Below are positions 33,569-42,859 of a stretch of 64,000 nucleotides of DNA, in pieces. This DNA comes from Cupriavidus cauae (GTDB lineage: Bacteria; Pseudomonadota; Gammaproteobacteria; Burkholderiales; Burkholderiaceae). The position numbers were made by a program, and so were the translations under genes. The number at the start of each line of letters is the position of its first letter. The first letter of the stretch is position 1. The notes beneath the pieces are model-generated. The model saw only the letters and a list, made by a program, of their open reading frames with translations. It made no database searches and was not told the origin of the DNA. Where the stretch lies: assembly GCF_008632125.1 (NCBI RefSeq), contig NZ_VWRN01000060.1, forward strand, positions 1 through 64,000, given 5' to 3'.

Positions 33569-34906
33569 ATGTCTTCCGTGATGAGCGGCGCCGCGGGCGC
33601 CTTAGAGAACTTGCAGCCCACCGAGGTGGCGCGGCAATGCGAAGTGGCATATCGCAAGATCGCCATCCGCCTGATTCCCTTTCTGGTCTTTCTCTTCATC
33701 CTCGCCTGGATCGACCGCGTCAACGTGGGCTTCGCCAAGCTGCAGATGCTGCAGGATCTGCAATTCAGCGAAGCGGTGTACGGCTTCGGCGCCGGCATCT
33801 TCTTCCTCGGTTATTTCCTGTTCGAGGTGCCGAGCAACCTGCTGCTCGAGAAGATCGGCGCGCGCAAGACGCTGGCTCGCATCACGATCCTGTGGGGACT
33901 CGCGTCGATGGCGATGATCTTCGTCAAGACGCCGATGCAGTTCTACGCGTTGCGCTTCCTGCTGGGCGTGTTCGAGGCGGGCTTCTTCCCCGGCGTCGTG
34001 CTGTATCTGACGTACTGGTTCCCGGCGGCGCGGCGCGCGCGCATCAACGGCCTGTTCATGACGTCGTTCGCCATCGCCGGCGTGATCGGCGGCCCGCTGG
34101 CCGGCTTCATCATGACGACGATGGATGGCGTCGACGGGCTTGCCAACTGGCAATGGCTGTTCGTGCTCGAAGGCATTCCGTCGGTGCTCGCCGGCATCGC
34201 CGTCATGATGTACCTGCCGGAAAAGCCGGCAAACGCGCGCTGGCTGTCCGACGCCGAGAAGCAACTGGTCACGCGCACCATCGAGGCCGAGAATCGCGAT
34301 CCGGCCAAGCACTCGACGCTGAAAGCCGCGTTCGCCAATTCCCGCGTGTGGATCTGCGCCGCGATCTACTTCTGCGTCGTCAGCGGCAACGCCACCATCG
34401 CGTTCTGGTCGCCGTCGATCATCAAGGAGCTGGGCGTGCAGGGCAATCTGCAGATTGGCCTGGTATCGGCCATCCCGTTCATCGCGGGCACCATCGCCAT
34501 GGTCCTCAACGGCATTCATTCGGACCGCAGCGGCGAACGCCGGATGCACTGCGCGATGGCGACATTGCTGGCGGCCGTCGGCCTGACGCTGACCGGTCTA
34601 TGGCTGCACAGTGCGATGCTGGCTCTGGTGGCGCTGACGCTGGCGTCGATCGGCATCCTGGCCGCGTTCCCGGTGTTCTGGTCGCTGCCGTCCGCCTTTC
34701 TCGCCGGCACCGCTGCCGCCGGCGGCATCGCGCTGATCAACTCGATCGGCAACCTTGCTGGATTCGTGGCGCCGTACATGATCGGCTGGTTCAAGACCAA
34801 TACCGGCCAGCTGTCGTCGGGCCTGTACTTCGTGGCGTTCCTGGAGGCGTGCGCGACCGTGCTGGTGCTGGCCGCCATACGCGGCCGCGCCGCGGTGGTT
34901 CGCTGA
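33569..34906 (+). CDS. MFS transporter, anion:cation symporter (ACS) family
   Basis: 445 residues from ATG 33569, preceded by AAGGAG. Twelve helices. The ACS signature is clear: RLIPFLVFLFILAWIDRVNVGFAKLQM, GFGAGIFFLGYFLFEVPSNLLLEKIGAR, RFLLGVFEAGFFPGVVLYLTYWFP. Family members import organic anions such as phthalate, tartrate and hexuronates. Last gene of the GntR-DUF2848-amidase operon, so it probably carries the amide or acid handled there. Confidence 0.88.
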   Translation: MSSVMSGAAGALENLQPTEVARQCEVAYRKIAIRLIPFLVFLFILAWIDRVNVGFAKLQMLQDLQFSEAVYGFGAGIFFLGYFLFEVPSNLLLEKIGARKTLARITILWGLASMAMIFVKTPMQFYALRFLLGVFEAGFFPGVVLYLTYWFPAARRARINGLFMTSFAIAGVIGGPLAGFIMTTMDGVDGLANWQWLFVLEGIPSVLAGIAVMMYLPEKPANARWLSDAEKQLVTRTIEAENRDPAKHSTLKAAFANSRVWICAAIYFCVVSGNATIAFWSPSIIKELGVQGNLQIGLVSAIPFIAGTIAMVLNGIHSDRSGERRMHCAMATLLAAVGLTLTGLWLHSAMLALVALTLASIGILAAFPVFWSLPSAFLAGTAAAGGIALINSIGNLAGFVAPYMIGWFKTNTGQLSSGLYFVAFLEACATVLVLAAIRGRAAVVR

Positions 34907-34934
34907 CCCCGGGAATTGCGCTCGCCTGCCGAGG

Positions 34935-34958
34935 CCCCCACAAGGCAACGCGTGGGGG
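34935..34958. terminator. Hairpin between convergent MFS and AraC genes
   Basis: CCCCCAC/GTGGGGG stem (7 bp) with a 10-nt loop and no T-run; a weak bidirectional terminator is the likeliest role. Confidence 0.35.
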
Positions 34959-35001
34959 AACGCGAAAGCCCGCCTCGTCCGTCGATCGATGGCGGCGCTC
35001 G

Positions 35002-35895
35002 CTACACCGACTCCGCCAACCACTTGCGCGGCGACACCCCCATCCGCTGCCGGAATGCCTTCGAGAAAGACGACGCGCTGGCAAACCCGAGCTCCGTGGC
35101 GATCAGGTTCACCGGTCGCCCGGAGCGCATCATCGATGCGCCGAGGCTGAGCCGCCAGTCCGTCAGATACGCCGCTGGCGTCGTACCGGTCGCGTCCTTG
35201 AACGCCGCGGCAAACGCGCTGCGGGACATGCCCGCGGTCGAGGCCATCCGTGCCAGCGACCAGTCCTCGTACGGCGAACGATGCAGCGCGACGAGCGCCT
35301 TCGCCAGGCGTGGATCGGACAGCCCCATGATCAGACCGCTGGTCACGCCGACCTCCGCAGGATGGTCGATGATCCAGCGCAGCAGCTGGATCAGCACGAC
35401 CTCGAACAATCGGTCTGCCAGCACGCGGGAGCCGCAGCGGACGTGATCCGCCTCGGCGAACAGCAGGTCCAGCGCAGGCCGCAGCCCTTCCACCGTGTCC
35501 AGCGGCACCCGGACCAGTGACGGCAGCGATTGCACGATCGGGTTTCGTTCGCCGCCGTCGAAATCCAGCGTCGCGCAGGTGAAATCCGAGCCGTCCTCGG
35601 GCGGATTGACGAACTGATGGTGCACGGGCCGGGGATAGAGCAGCAGCGTCGGCTCGGCGAGGTGGAAACGCGGCACGTCTGTGTCGCCGGGCCGGTGCCG
35701 CACTTCCATCTCGCCACGGCGAAGGACGTGCAGGAAGGCGCGCCCCGGCAGCGGCTCGAAGGTCGATCGTCCGCACAGCTTGCCGGTATGGAACAGCCTG
35801 GTGCGGACACGGAACCGGTCCAGCAATGCGGTCAGCCGATCCACCGGATCGGCCGTGGTCTGCGCGAGCGTTTCGGATGGAAGGACACGTTTCAT
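35002..35895 (-). CDS. AraC-family regulator with cupin_6 N-terminal domain
   Basis: 297 residues. N-terminal AraC_binding_2/cupin_6 type domain (residues ~20-190: LLYPRPVHHQFVNPP, DFDGGERNPIVQSLP) and two C-terminal helix-turn-helix motifs (LARMASTAGMSRSAFAAAFK and IATELGFASASSFSKAFRQ). This subclass often controls a divergent oxidoreductase or hydrolase; here the divergent gene at 35990 encodes an AhpD-like protein, so oxidative or electrophile stress control is plausible. Confidence 0.88.
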   Translation of the reverse strand: MKRVLPSETLAQTTADPVDRLTALLDRFRVRTRLFHTGKLCGRSTFEPLPGRAFLHVLRRGEMEVRHRPGDTDVPRFHLAEPTLLLYPRPVHHQFVNPPEDGSDFTCATLDFDGGERNPIVQSLPSLVRVPLDTVEGLRPALDLLFAEADHVRCGSRVLADRLFEVVLIQLLRWIIDHPAEVGVTSGLIMGLSDPRLAKALVALHRSPYEDWSLARMASTAGMSRSAFAAAFKDATGTTPAAYLTDWRLSLGASMMRSGRPVNLIATELGFASASSFSKAFRQRMGVSPRKWLAESV

Positions 35896-35989
35896 GGACG
35901 TTATTGCACCTTGCGTCCAGCCATTCTACCTACCATTGATTCCGACCGCTCCATTCGGACGGCAGCCTTCCACCTCAAGGAGTGACCAC

Positions 35990-36535
35990 ATGTCTCGCGT
36001 CCCGCTGATCGATCCCAATCACACCACCGCCGAGCGCCAGGCGCTGCTGGCGCAGATCCACGGCGCGTTCGGCGCCACGCCGAACATGTTCAAGGCCGTG
36101 GCCAACTCTCCTGCCGCGCTGCGGAGCATGTGGGGCAGCTTCGGCGCGCTCGGCGGCGGCGTCATTCCTGCCCAGCTTGGCGAGCAGATCGCCGTGGCGA
36201 TCGCCAACCGCAATGCCTGCGAATACTGCCTTGCGGCCCACACGGCGCTGGGCCGCAAGGCAGGCGCCAGTGCCGAGGAAATGTCCGCGGCGCAGGGTGG
36301 CGAATCCACCGATCCCAAGACCGCCGCGGCCCTGCGCTTCGCGTTGAGAGTCGTGGAGGCGCGCGGCCAGGTCAACGATACCGATGTGCGGGCCGTTCGT
36401 GAGGCAGGCTTCAGCGACGAGGAAATCGTCGAGATCCTCGCGCACGTGGCGCTGAACCTGTTCACCAATTACGTCAATGTGGCGTTCGCCGTGCCGGTGG
36501 ACTTTCCGGCGGTGAAGCTGCGCGCCGCGGCGTAA
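35990..36535 (+). CDS. AhpD-like carboxymuconolactone-decarboxylase-family protein
   Basis: 181 residues from ATG 35990; AAGGAG precedes it, while the open frame extends far upstream over the AraC promoter. CMD fold with the AhpD redox signature E65 ... C77-x2-C80-x3-H84 (ACEYCLAAHT). Such proteins act as thiol-dependent peroxidases or disulfide reductants. Divergent from an AraC regulator that probably controls it. Confidence 0.85.
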   Translation: MSRVPLIDPNHTTAERQALLAQIHGAFGATPNMFKAVANSPAALRSMWGSFGALGGGVIPAQLGEQIAVAIANRNACEYCLAAHTALGRKAGASAEEMSAAQGGESTDPKTAAALRFALRVVEARGQVNDTDVRAVREAGFSDEEIVEILAHVALNLFTNYVNVAFAVPVDFPAVKLRAAA

Positions 36536-36642
36536 GCGGGCTCGCCATTGGCGTTGGGACGGGCCGGAGCATCCGCCCCCGCCCCGCCGATCGAATTGCC
36601 AGCCAATATCGCAAATCGCTTGATTGAATGGAGCAGAACCGC

Positions 36643-37359
36643 ATGCATCGCACCGCATTGGCGATCCGTCATGTTGCCTTTGAAGACCTCGGCATCATTG
36701 AACCGCTATTGATCGAGCGCGGCTATACGGTCCGCTATCTGGAGGCCGGTGTCGACGCGATCGACAGCGCGACAGTGACGGCGGCGGATCTGTTGGTGGT
36801 GCTGGGTGGCCCGATCGGTGTGTACGAGACCGATCGCTACCCCTTTCTCGCCGCGGAGAAGGACGCCATCGCGGCGCGGCTCAGGCAGGACAAGCCGACC
36901 TTGGGCATCTGCCTCGGCGCGCAACTGATGGCGGCAGCGTTGGGGGCAACGGTGACGCCGACAGGCAAGGTGGAAATCGGCTACGGGGCACTGACTCTGA
37001 CCGGGGAAGGCCGAGCCTCGCCATTGCGGCATGTCGGCGAAATTCCAGTACTGCATTGGCATGGCGACCAGTTCGCGATTCCGGAGAGGGCATCGCGTTT
37101 GGCTGAAACCGCGGGATTCCCCAATCAGGCATTTGCGCTAGGGCCGCATATTCTCGGCCTGCAATTTCATCTCGAGGCCGATCACCGGCAGATCGAGCGC
37201 TGGTTGATCGGCCATGCGCATGAACTGGCGGCGCATCGGCTGGACATCGCGGCGATCCGCGCGGATGCGGCGCGGCATGGTTCGGTACTCGAGCGCGCCG
37301 CGCGTGCCGTCATCGGCGAATGGCTCGACGCACTGCGGTTCGGACAGACAGTCGGATGA
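36643..37359 (+). CDS. Class I glutamine amidotransferase-like protein
   Basis: 238 residues from ATG 36643, supported by GGAG about 10 bp upstream; an ATG five codons earlier overlaps that site. Catalytic triad C90 (GICLGAQLMA), H176 and E178 (QFHLEAD). The family resembles GMP-synthase amidotransferase domains (YP-x-LAAEKD region, VLHWHGDQF) but stands alone with no synthase partner. Free-standing members include gamma-glutamyl-polyamine or peptide hydrolases. Specific function open. Confidence 0.82.
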   Translation: MHRTALAIRHVAFEDLGIIEPLLIERGYTVRYLEAGVDAIDSATVTAADLLVVLGGPIGVYETDRYPFLAAEKDAIAARLRQDKPTLGICLGAQLMAAALGATVTPTGKVEIGYGALTLTGEGRASPLRHVGEIPVLHWHGDQFAIPERASRLAETAGFPNQAFALGPHILGLQFHLEADHRQIERWLIGHAHELAAHRLDIAAIRADAARHGSVLERAARAVIGEWLDALRFGQTVG

Positions 37360-37387
37360 ACACGAATCGGGACGGGCTGGTCCCGCC

Positions 37388-37540
37388 CTACCTGTCCCGC
37401 GTGACGCTGACGCCGGCGTCGACGGTGCCGTACATGGTGATGCCGGATTGCCGGTCGCCCGGGGCACCGGTACTACTGCAGCCGGACACAACGCCCAGCA
37501 GCAAGACAAGGCTGGCGGCACTGAGGAAGATTTTCTGCAT
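37388..37540 (-). CDS. 50-residue lipoprotein with a porin-like strand motif
   Basis: ATG 37540 to TAG 37388. Lys-containing start MQKIFLSAASLVLLLG, then lipobox VSGC with C21, so a lipid-anchored mature peptide of 30 residues (Gly/Asp/Arg/Ser-rich). The mature end reads GITMYGTVDAGVSV, closely resembling the first beta-strand of Burkholderiales porins (TLYGVVDAG type). Convergent with the amidotransferase gene, 28 bp away. Function unknown; the intact signal and lipobox argue for a real gene. Confidence 0.65.
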   Translation of the reverse strand: MQKIFLSAASLVLLLGVVSGCSSTGAPGDRQSGITMYGTVDAGVSVTRDR

Positions 37541-37611
37541 GACGGTTCTCAATTCGGTCGGAATCCGGGTTGGACGATATTGGCCCGCGTGAGTTTCCCG
37601 GCTGCCATCCC

Positions 37612-38049
37612 TTACTGCGTATATTGTTTAGTGCTGGCTTCCACCACCGTCTGCGCCCATTGCAGAATCGGTCCGAAGCGCGGCGGCAGCAGTTCGAGCG
37701 CCGCGGCGAACGACACCCAGCGAAATTCGTGATGTTCCGGCCGTCCGAGCTCCGCGCTGAGCGGAAGGCTGACCTGCCCTTCGCGGGACAAGGCAATGTA
37801 GAAGCGCGCGACCTTGCCTTTGGCGTAGGGCTCGGTCTCACGATAGTCATCGCCCCAAGGCATCGCCAGCGCCGACAAACCCGTTTCCTCGGCGGTCTCG
37901 CGCAGCGCCGTCTCCAACAGCGCCTCACCGGGCTCCGGCCTTCCCTTCGGAAGGTCCCAATTGCGGTACGCGCGCAGGACCAGGCAACGCCATTCGTCTT
38001 CGATCCAGCGCACCACCACCAGTCCCGCCGAACGGTTAGCGACGATCAT
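37612..38049 (-). CDS. Nudix hydrolase
   Basis: 145 residues from ATG 38049, where GGAGGGAG stands upstream. Complete Nudix box at residues 36-58 (G36-x5-E42-x7-R50E51-x2-E54E55-x-G57), binding Mg for pyrophosphate-bond hydrolysis. RNWDLPKGRPEPGEALLE resembles diadenosine polyphosphate hydrolases (DIPP-like), which lack the RppH-specific N-terminus. Substrate unproven. Upstream lies the divergent porin gene. Confidence 0.88.
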   Translation of the reverse strand: MIVANRSAGLVVVRWIEDEWRCLVLRAYRNWDLPKGRPEPGEALLETALRETAEETGLSALAMPWGDDYRETEPYAKGKVARFYIALSREGQVSLPLSAELGRPEHHEFRWVSFAAALELLPPRFGPILQWAQTVVEASTKQYTQ

Positions 38050-38400
38050 GTCTCCCTCCGCTTTTCGATCCGCTGACTGTACCTGATCGGCCGGAATCGC
38101 ATCCTTGTTCCGGCTTGTTTCGTCGCGCAGCACAGTGAGCGGAAATGACACACGGCATGCGGCGGACAGCGTTGCGGCCCCGTCGGCGCATCGCTGACCG
38201 ATTCCGCAACAACTGTTCTCGTACGACGCATCGACCGGTCCTCGAACGCCGCGCCTCGCGACGCCCATGGCGAGTGTCCTGTTTCGTTTTTCCGCATCGG
38301 TTGGCACGGTTGCTTCAAGCGTGCACATCGCTGCCTCACCGCGCCACAACCCTTCGATCTGCTCCTCTTCTTCCACTGCTCCGGCATGCCGCTTGCGCAA

Positions 38401-38426
38401 TGCGGCCGGCCGGCGAACCGGCCGCA
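38401..38426 (+). promoter_or_regulatory. Hairpin in the porin mRNA leader
   Basis: Stem TGCGGCCGG/CCGGCCGCA (9 bp, 8-nt loop) ending about 13 bp before the AGAGGAGA ribosome site. Could be a stability element or a control hairpin. Confidence 0.4.
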
Positions 38427-38455
38427 TCAGATCAACAACACCAGAGGAGACATCC

Positions 38456-39631
38456 ATGCATCACCAACACCCGGTGCGGAAACCGCGCCAGCTGTCCATT
38501 CGTCTTGCCTGTGTCATCGGCGCGCTGGCCTGCGCCAGCCATGCGGGCGCGGCGGAGTTCCAGGCCGGCGACTGGACGCTGACGGTAGGCGGCAACATCA
38601 ATGCCTTCTATACGACAAACTCGTGCTCGGGCGACAACATCGGCGGCCTCGCGCTTGGCAGCCGCGCGCTCGCTTGCGGCGGCAAGGACAACAGCACGGT
38701 CATCGGCAATGGCCTGCTGCCGAGCTATCTGTCCGTTGGCGCGAAGTCGCGCCAGGACGAGTACGATGTGGCCGCGCTGATCGGTATCGGCGCCGCAGCT
38801 GCCACCGGAGATGCCATCTCGCAGAACAACGTGGTGGACGTGCGCCAGGCCTACCTGACGTTCGGCAATGGCAGCATGGGCACGGTCAAGCTCGGTCGCG
38901 ACTATGGGCTGTACGGCTACAACGCGATCATCAACGACATGACGTTGCTCGGCGTCGGTGCCGCGACGCGTGCCACGCAGCGCGGTCGCGTATCGCTGGG
39001 TCATATCGGCGCGGGCTACGCCTATGTCGGCACCTATGGCCAGTTCGTCTACACCACGCCGTCCTTCAGCGGCTTGTCCGTCGACGTGGCGGTGATGAGC
39101 CCGGTCGACCAGCAGCCCGTGATTGGCGTACCCGACTACACGGCGAAGAACACGCCGCAGTTCCAGGGCCGCGTCAATTTCGGCACCGACCAGTACAAGC
39201 TGTGGCTCGGCGGCAAGTCCCAGCGGCTCGAAGATGCTGCCGGAAGATCGCTGAACATGACTGCAGTGGAAGTCGGCGGCTCCGTGAACGCGGGGCGTTT
39301 TGGTCTGCTGGCAAACTTCCAGACCGGCAAGGGCCTGGGCATCCTTTCGGACGCCGACCAGGGCGACGTGCGGAGTTCGGCCTACCTTGTGCAAGGGACC
39401 TACAAGGCAACGGACCGGATCAAGCTGGGCCTTGGCTATGGCCAGAGCCGCAACAGCGACAACCCCGGGACCGGCCTCAAGTCCAACGCCAATCTCACCG
39501 CGGGCCTGTACTACAGCCTGACCAAGAGCATCACGCTGGTCGCCGAGGTCGGCGAGACGCGATCGAAGTCGTTCGACGGGCTGTCGGCAAGACAGCGGGG
39601 CGGCGCGTTGGGGGGCATCCTGTTGTTCTGA
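38456..39631 (+). CDS. Outer-membrane porin (Burkholderiales trimeric type)
   Basis: 391 residues; ATG 38456 follows AGAGGAGA. Signal peptide of ~33 residues ends at GAA. Alternating hydrophobic strands throughout (DWTLTVGGNINAFYT, QAYLTFGNGSMGTVKLGRDYGLYG, YGQFVYTTPSF) fit a 16-stranded porin; the protein ends in aromatic Phe (GGILLF), as required for outer-membrane assembly. RDYGLYG is in the loop-3 constriction region. General diffusion of small anions is the family role. Confidence 0.88.
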   Translation: MHHQHPVRKPRQLSIRLACVIGALACASHAGAAEFQAGDWTLTVGGNINAFYTTNSCSGDNIGGLALGSRALACGGKDNSTVIGNGLLPSYLSVGAKSRQDEYDVAALIGIGAAAATGDAISQNNVVDVRQAYLTFGNGSMGTVKLGRDYGLYGYNAIINDMTLLGVGAATRATQRGRVSLGHIGAGYAYVGTYGQFVYTTPSFSGLSVDVAVMSPVDQQPVIGVPDYTAKNTPQFQGRVNFGTDQYKLWLGGKSQRLEDAAGRSLNMTAVEVGGSVNAGRFGLLANFQTGKGLGILSDADQGDVRSSAYLVQGTYKATDRIKLGLGYGQSRNSDNPGTGLKSNANLTAGLYYSLTKSITLVAEVGETRSKSFDGLSARQRGGALGGILLF

Positions 39632-39891
39632 TCGCAGGCGTGCGGCCCCAATGCCGCCGAGGTGAGGGCGGGCCAAGACCCGCCCCGGATGCGTTCCGCG
39701 GGCCGCCGCCATGCGGAAGCCGTCAACGTTCGACGCGACGCGCGCGTTATCGGACTGTCGGTCCCGATTTCGGCATCGAAGCGGGACGGAGCGCGTGGGC
39801 GGTGCCCGTGGCGCTTCCCCGCGACATCCGAAAGCCGACGCTGTCGGCCGTTTCGTATTGCAGTTCTCCCTTCGACCAAGGAGAAGACGTC

Positions 39892-40146
39892 ATGCGCATT
39901 CCGTCCATCGGCAAACTGGCAGTATTCGCCGCCGCCATGTCCTTCCTGGTTTCTGGCACGGTCCAGGCTCAGGCGGCATCCCCGGCGACACCAGCCACGC
40001 CTGCCAGCCCGGCCACGCCAGCAAAGCCCGCTGCGCCGGCTGCAACGAAAGACCATGCCACCAAGACCGCGAAGGCGAAGCACAAGCGGTCGCACCATGC
40101 CGTCCAAAAGGCGAAGTCCCATCGCAAGGAAAAGGCAGCCAGCTGA
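39892..40146 (+). CDS. Small secreted Ala/Pro- then Lys/His-rich protein (Asr-like)
   Basis: 84 residues; AAGGAGAA precedes ATG 39892. A cleavable signal peptide (LAVFAAAMSFLVSGTVQAQA) is followed by a short SPATPATPASPATPAKPA repeat and a very basic tail (KHKRSHHAVQKAKSHRKEK). The layout matches acid-shock protein Asr of enterobacteria, a periplasmic basic protein induced by acid. Sequence identity is limited to composition, so the function is by analogy. Confidence 0.6.
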   Translation: MRIPSIGKLAVFAAAMSFLVSGTVQAQAASPATPATPASPATPAKPAAPAATKDHATKTAKAKHKRSHHAVQKAKSHRKEKAAS

Positions 40147-40455
40147 CCATCAACCGCGGGGCGCCGGCCTGCGCGCAGGGCGCAATACCGGCGCAAGTCG
40201 AAGATGTCCGCCCGTCATCCTGGCGCGCGGAACACGGGCAGGCCCTGCCCCGACGTACGTTTTACATCGCAACAAGAACAATTTACCGGGCGGCGGACGG
40301 CCTTGAGTCGGTGCCGCCCCGCGCTGTGCCGCACCGGCAGGCCAAGGGCCGCTCGGGAACGCCTGTTGCATCACGACCCATTCATCAGGGTGGACGACCA
40401 CCTTCGCACACCGAGCGGCGGCATCATCGCGAATGCGCCGCCGAGCAATGGGCAA

Positions 40456-41493
40456 ATGGGCAATTGGCAAATGGGCACCATGATCGGCTACAAGGACTCC
40501 CCGCCTCGCGACCTCGCGCCGTCGTCAACGGGCAAATCCGCGAAATCTCCCGTCGCCATTTATGGAGCGATCGCGGCCAATTCCGCCATCGCGATCACGA
40601 AGTTCATCGTGGCCGGCGTCACGGGAAGCTCGGCAATGATCTCGGAAGCCATTCACTCCACGGTGGACACCGGCAACGAGGTCCTGCTGCTGATCGGGAT
40701 TGCGCGCAGCCGCCGCGCCGCCGATCCGCAGCATCCCTTCGGCTACGGCAAGGAACTGTACTTCTGGAGCCTGATCGTGGCGGTGCTGATCTTCGGCGTC
40801 GGCGGCGGCATCTCGGCGTACGAGGGCGTCCTGCACATGATGGATCCCGAGCCGTTGCGCGACCCGCACTGGAACTACGTCGTACTCGCCAGCGCCGCGG
40901 TGTTCGAAGGCATCAGCTTCGTCATCGCCTTGCGCCAGTTCTACCGCGAAAAGGGCGACGCACCGTTCTGGGCGGCCTTGCGCGCGAGCAAGGACCCCAC
41001 CACCGTCACTGTGCTCGCCGAAGATGCTGCCGCGCTGGCGGGCCTGGCACTGGCTGCGTTTGGCGTATACGCCAGTCATCGCTGGAACATGCCCGTCCTC
41101 GACGGCGCGGCGTCAGTGGCGATCGGCGTGCTGCTGGCCGGCGTCGCGACGGTGCTGGTAGTGGAGAGCCGCAGCCTGCTGGTCGGCGAGGGCGTGAACC
41201 GGGAGATGGCGCTGGGAATCCAGCGTCTCGCGCAGGAGGATCCGTGCATCGAGCGCGCCGGCAGGCCGCTGACCATGCATTTTGGTCCGGACGACGTACT
41301 GGTTACGCTGGATGTGCAATTCATGGCCGACGCCAGCCGTGACGACATGGCGCGCTCGGTGGAGCGGGTCGAACGGCAGATCCGCGCTCGCTACCCTGCG
41401 GTCAGGCGCATCTATATCGAGGCGCGGCTGATGTCGGTGGCCGCGCAACGCCCCGGCGAGCAGGCGCCCGCGGGCGGGCTGTCCGGCACGTGA
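40456..41493 (+). CDS. Cation diffusion facilitator (CDF) family transporter
   Basis: 345 residues from ATG 40456; ATGs at 40471 and 40480 are equally possible, as a short GGGCAA repeat makes several closely spaced starts and none has a strong ribosome site. Six membrane helices with AIAANSAIAITKFIVAGVTGSSAMISEAIHSTVDTGNEVLL (helices 1-2, metal-site region S-x3-H-x3-D) and HPFGYGKELYFWSL (loop 2-3), typical of CDF proteins. The C-terminal ferredoxin-like domain has LDVQFMADASRDDMARSVERVE. Exports divalent metals such as zinc, iron or manganese by proton exchange. Confidence 0.85.
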   Translation: MGNWQMGTMIGYKDSPPRDLAPSSTGKSAKSPVAIYGAIAANSAIAITKFIVAGVTGSSAMISEAIHSTVDTGNEVLLLIGIARSRRAADPQHPFGYGKELYFWSLIVAVLIFGVGGGISAYEGVLHMMDPEPLRDPHWNYVVLASAAVFEGISFVIALRQFYREKGDAPFWAALRASKDPTTVTVLAEDAAALAGLALAAFGVYASHRWNMPVLDGAASVAIGVLLAGVATVLVVESRSLLVGEGVNREMALGIQRLAQEDPCIERAGRPLTMHFGPDDVLVTLDVQFMADASRDDMARSVERVERQIRARYPAVRRIYIEARLMSVAAQRPGEQAPAGGLSGT

Positions 41494-41526
41494 GTGGGGC
41501 GTGTGGGGCGTGAGCAGGGCGTGATG
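41491..41526 (+). repeat. Imperfect ~11-bp repeats starting at the CDF stop codon
   Basis: TGAGTGGGGCG, TGTGGGGCG, TGAGCAGGGCG, then TGATGC; the first TGA is the CDF gene stop. Confidence 0.7.
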
Positions 41527-41598
41527 CAAAAGGGGCTGGTCTGATGCCAGCCCCACCTGCCGTGCAAGAGGACCACCCCGGACGGATGGTCCCTGCCC

Positions 41599-42825
41599 TT
41601 ACCGCAGGTAATTGAACAGATTCATCCCCTGAATCTGCATGAATGACTGCTGCGCCGCCTGCAGCGCCGTCTGACGCTGGTAGTACTCGGCAATGGCCGA
41701 CGCATAGTCCAGATCCTGCAATCCCGACAGCGTCTGCTCGTAGTTCAGGTCGCGATTGGCGCCGATGGTGTCGAGCGCATCGAGTTCCTGCATCCGCGAG
41801 CCGACCGACGCGCGTACCGTCAGCACGTTGTCGAGCGAGTTGGACATCTTGCGGTTGGCGGTCGCCAGGGCGTTGTCCAGCCGCGCGCGATCGGCTTCGG
41901 TGGTCACCGGCTGCTTCAGCGCATCGATGGCCGCCTTGATGTTGGCGAAGATGTCGGTGCCGGCCTGCTTGGCCGGGGCCAGCGTCATCGAGTCGCCGTT
42001 GGCCGGCGCGCCCTTGACGGTGAACGACACGCCGCCGAACTGGATCGCATCGCCGGCGACGTAGGGGGTCGCGGGCACGATGGCCGTGGGGGGTACGGCG
42101 CTGTTGTCGGTGACGGTGTAAGTGGTATTGCCGCTGCCGTCGACGGCGAAGTCGATCGAGAACGCGTGGCCGTACAGCGGGTCGGTCGGGTCGGTCACCG
42201 ACAGCGCGCCGTAGAGCGCCGTGCCGGTGTTGCCGCCGTCGGCGGTCATCACGTAGTCGGCCGAGCCCGTGACGCTGAGGAACACATCGCGGCCGTTGTC
42301 GCCGGCGGCCATCTGACGGGCGACGTCGACCTGCAGCAGCTGGGAACCGGTGTCGCCGACGTATTGCACCGTGCCGCCATTGGCGGCGAACGGCGGCGTG
42401 CCCGACTTGAAGCCGGCAAACAGGTACTGGCCGTTGCCGTCGTCGGCATTGGCCAGGCCCAGCAGCTGCTCGTAGTTGCTCTGCAGTTCGGCGGCGATCG
42501 ACGCGCGGTCGGCGTTGCTGATGGTGCCGTTGCCGCCGGAGACGATCAGCGTCTGCACGTTCTGGATCGTGGTGATCACGCTCTGCAACGTCTTTTCCTC
42601 AAGCGCCAGGCTGATGTTGGCCTGGGTGCGCGAGGTCGCGTACTGCTCGTTGACGGCGCCGGCCTGCGCCACGCCCAGTGCGCGCGTGGCGGCGATCGGA
42701 TCGTCGGACGGGTTCAGCACACGGCGGCCGGTGCCGAGCTGCTGCTGCACGTGCAGCAGCGAGGACTGCTGGCCGTTCATCGCGGACAGGCCGAGCTGGT
42801 AGAACGTGGAAGTGGCGACACGCAT
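41599..42825 (-). CDS. flgL: Flagellar hook-filament junction protein FlgL (HAP3)
   Basis: 408 residues. N-terminal flagellin-like helix (RVATSTFYQLGLSAMNGQQSSLLHVQQQLGTGRRVLNPSDDP) and C-terminal helix (QTLSGLQDLDYASAIAEYYQRQTALQAAQQSFMQIQGMNLFNYLR) fix the identity. A central variable region contains a segment (~220-280) resembling the Ig-like module seen in FlgK and FlgE. Caps the hook junction before filament growth. 34 bp after flgK on the same strand; the pair is probably transcribed from the sigma-28-like promoter at 44828-44855. Confidence 0.95.
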   Translation of the reverse strand: MRVATSTFYQLGLSAMNGQQSSLLHVQQQLGTGRRVLNPSDDPIAATRALGVAQAGAVNEQYATSRTQANISLALEEKTLQSVITTIQNVQTLIVSGGNGTISNADRASIAAELQSNYEQLLGLANADDGNGQYLFAGFKSGTPPFAANGGTVQYVGDTGSQLLQVDVARQMAAGDNGRDVFLSVTGSADYVMTADGGNTGTALYGALSVTDPTDPLYGHAFSIDFAVDGSGNTTYTVTDNSAVPPTAIVPATPYVAGDAIQFGGVSFTVKGAPANGDSMTLAPAKQAGTDIFANIKAAIDALKQPVTTEADRARLDNALATANRKMSNSLDNVLTVRASVGSRMQELDALDTIGANRDLNYEQTLSGLQDLDYASAIAEYYQRQTALQAAQQSFMQIQGMNLFNYLR

Positions 42826-42859
42826 GATGGTTTCCTGGTCTCGGTAGGCGGGCGGCCCG

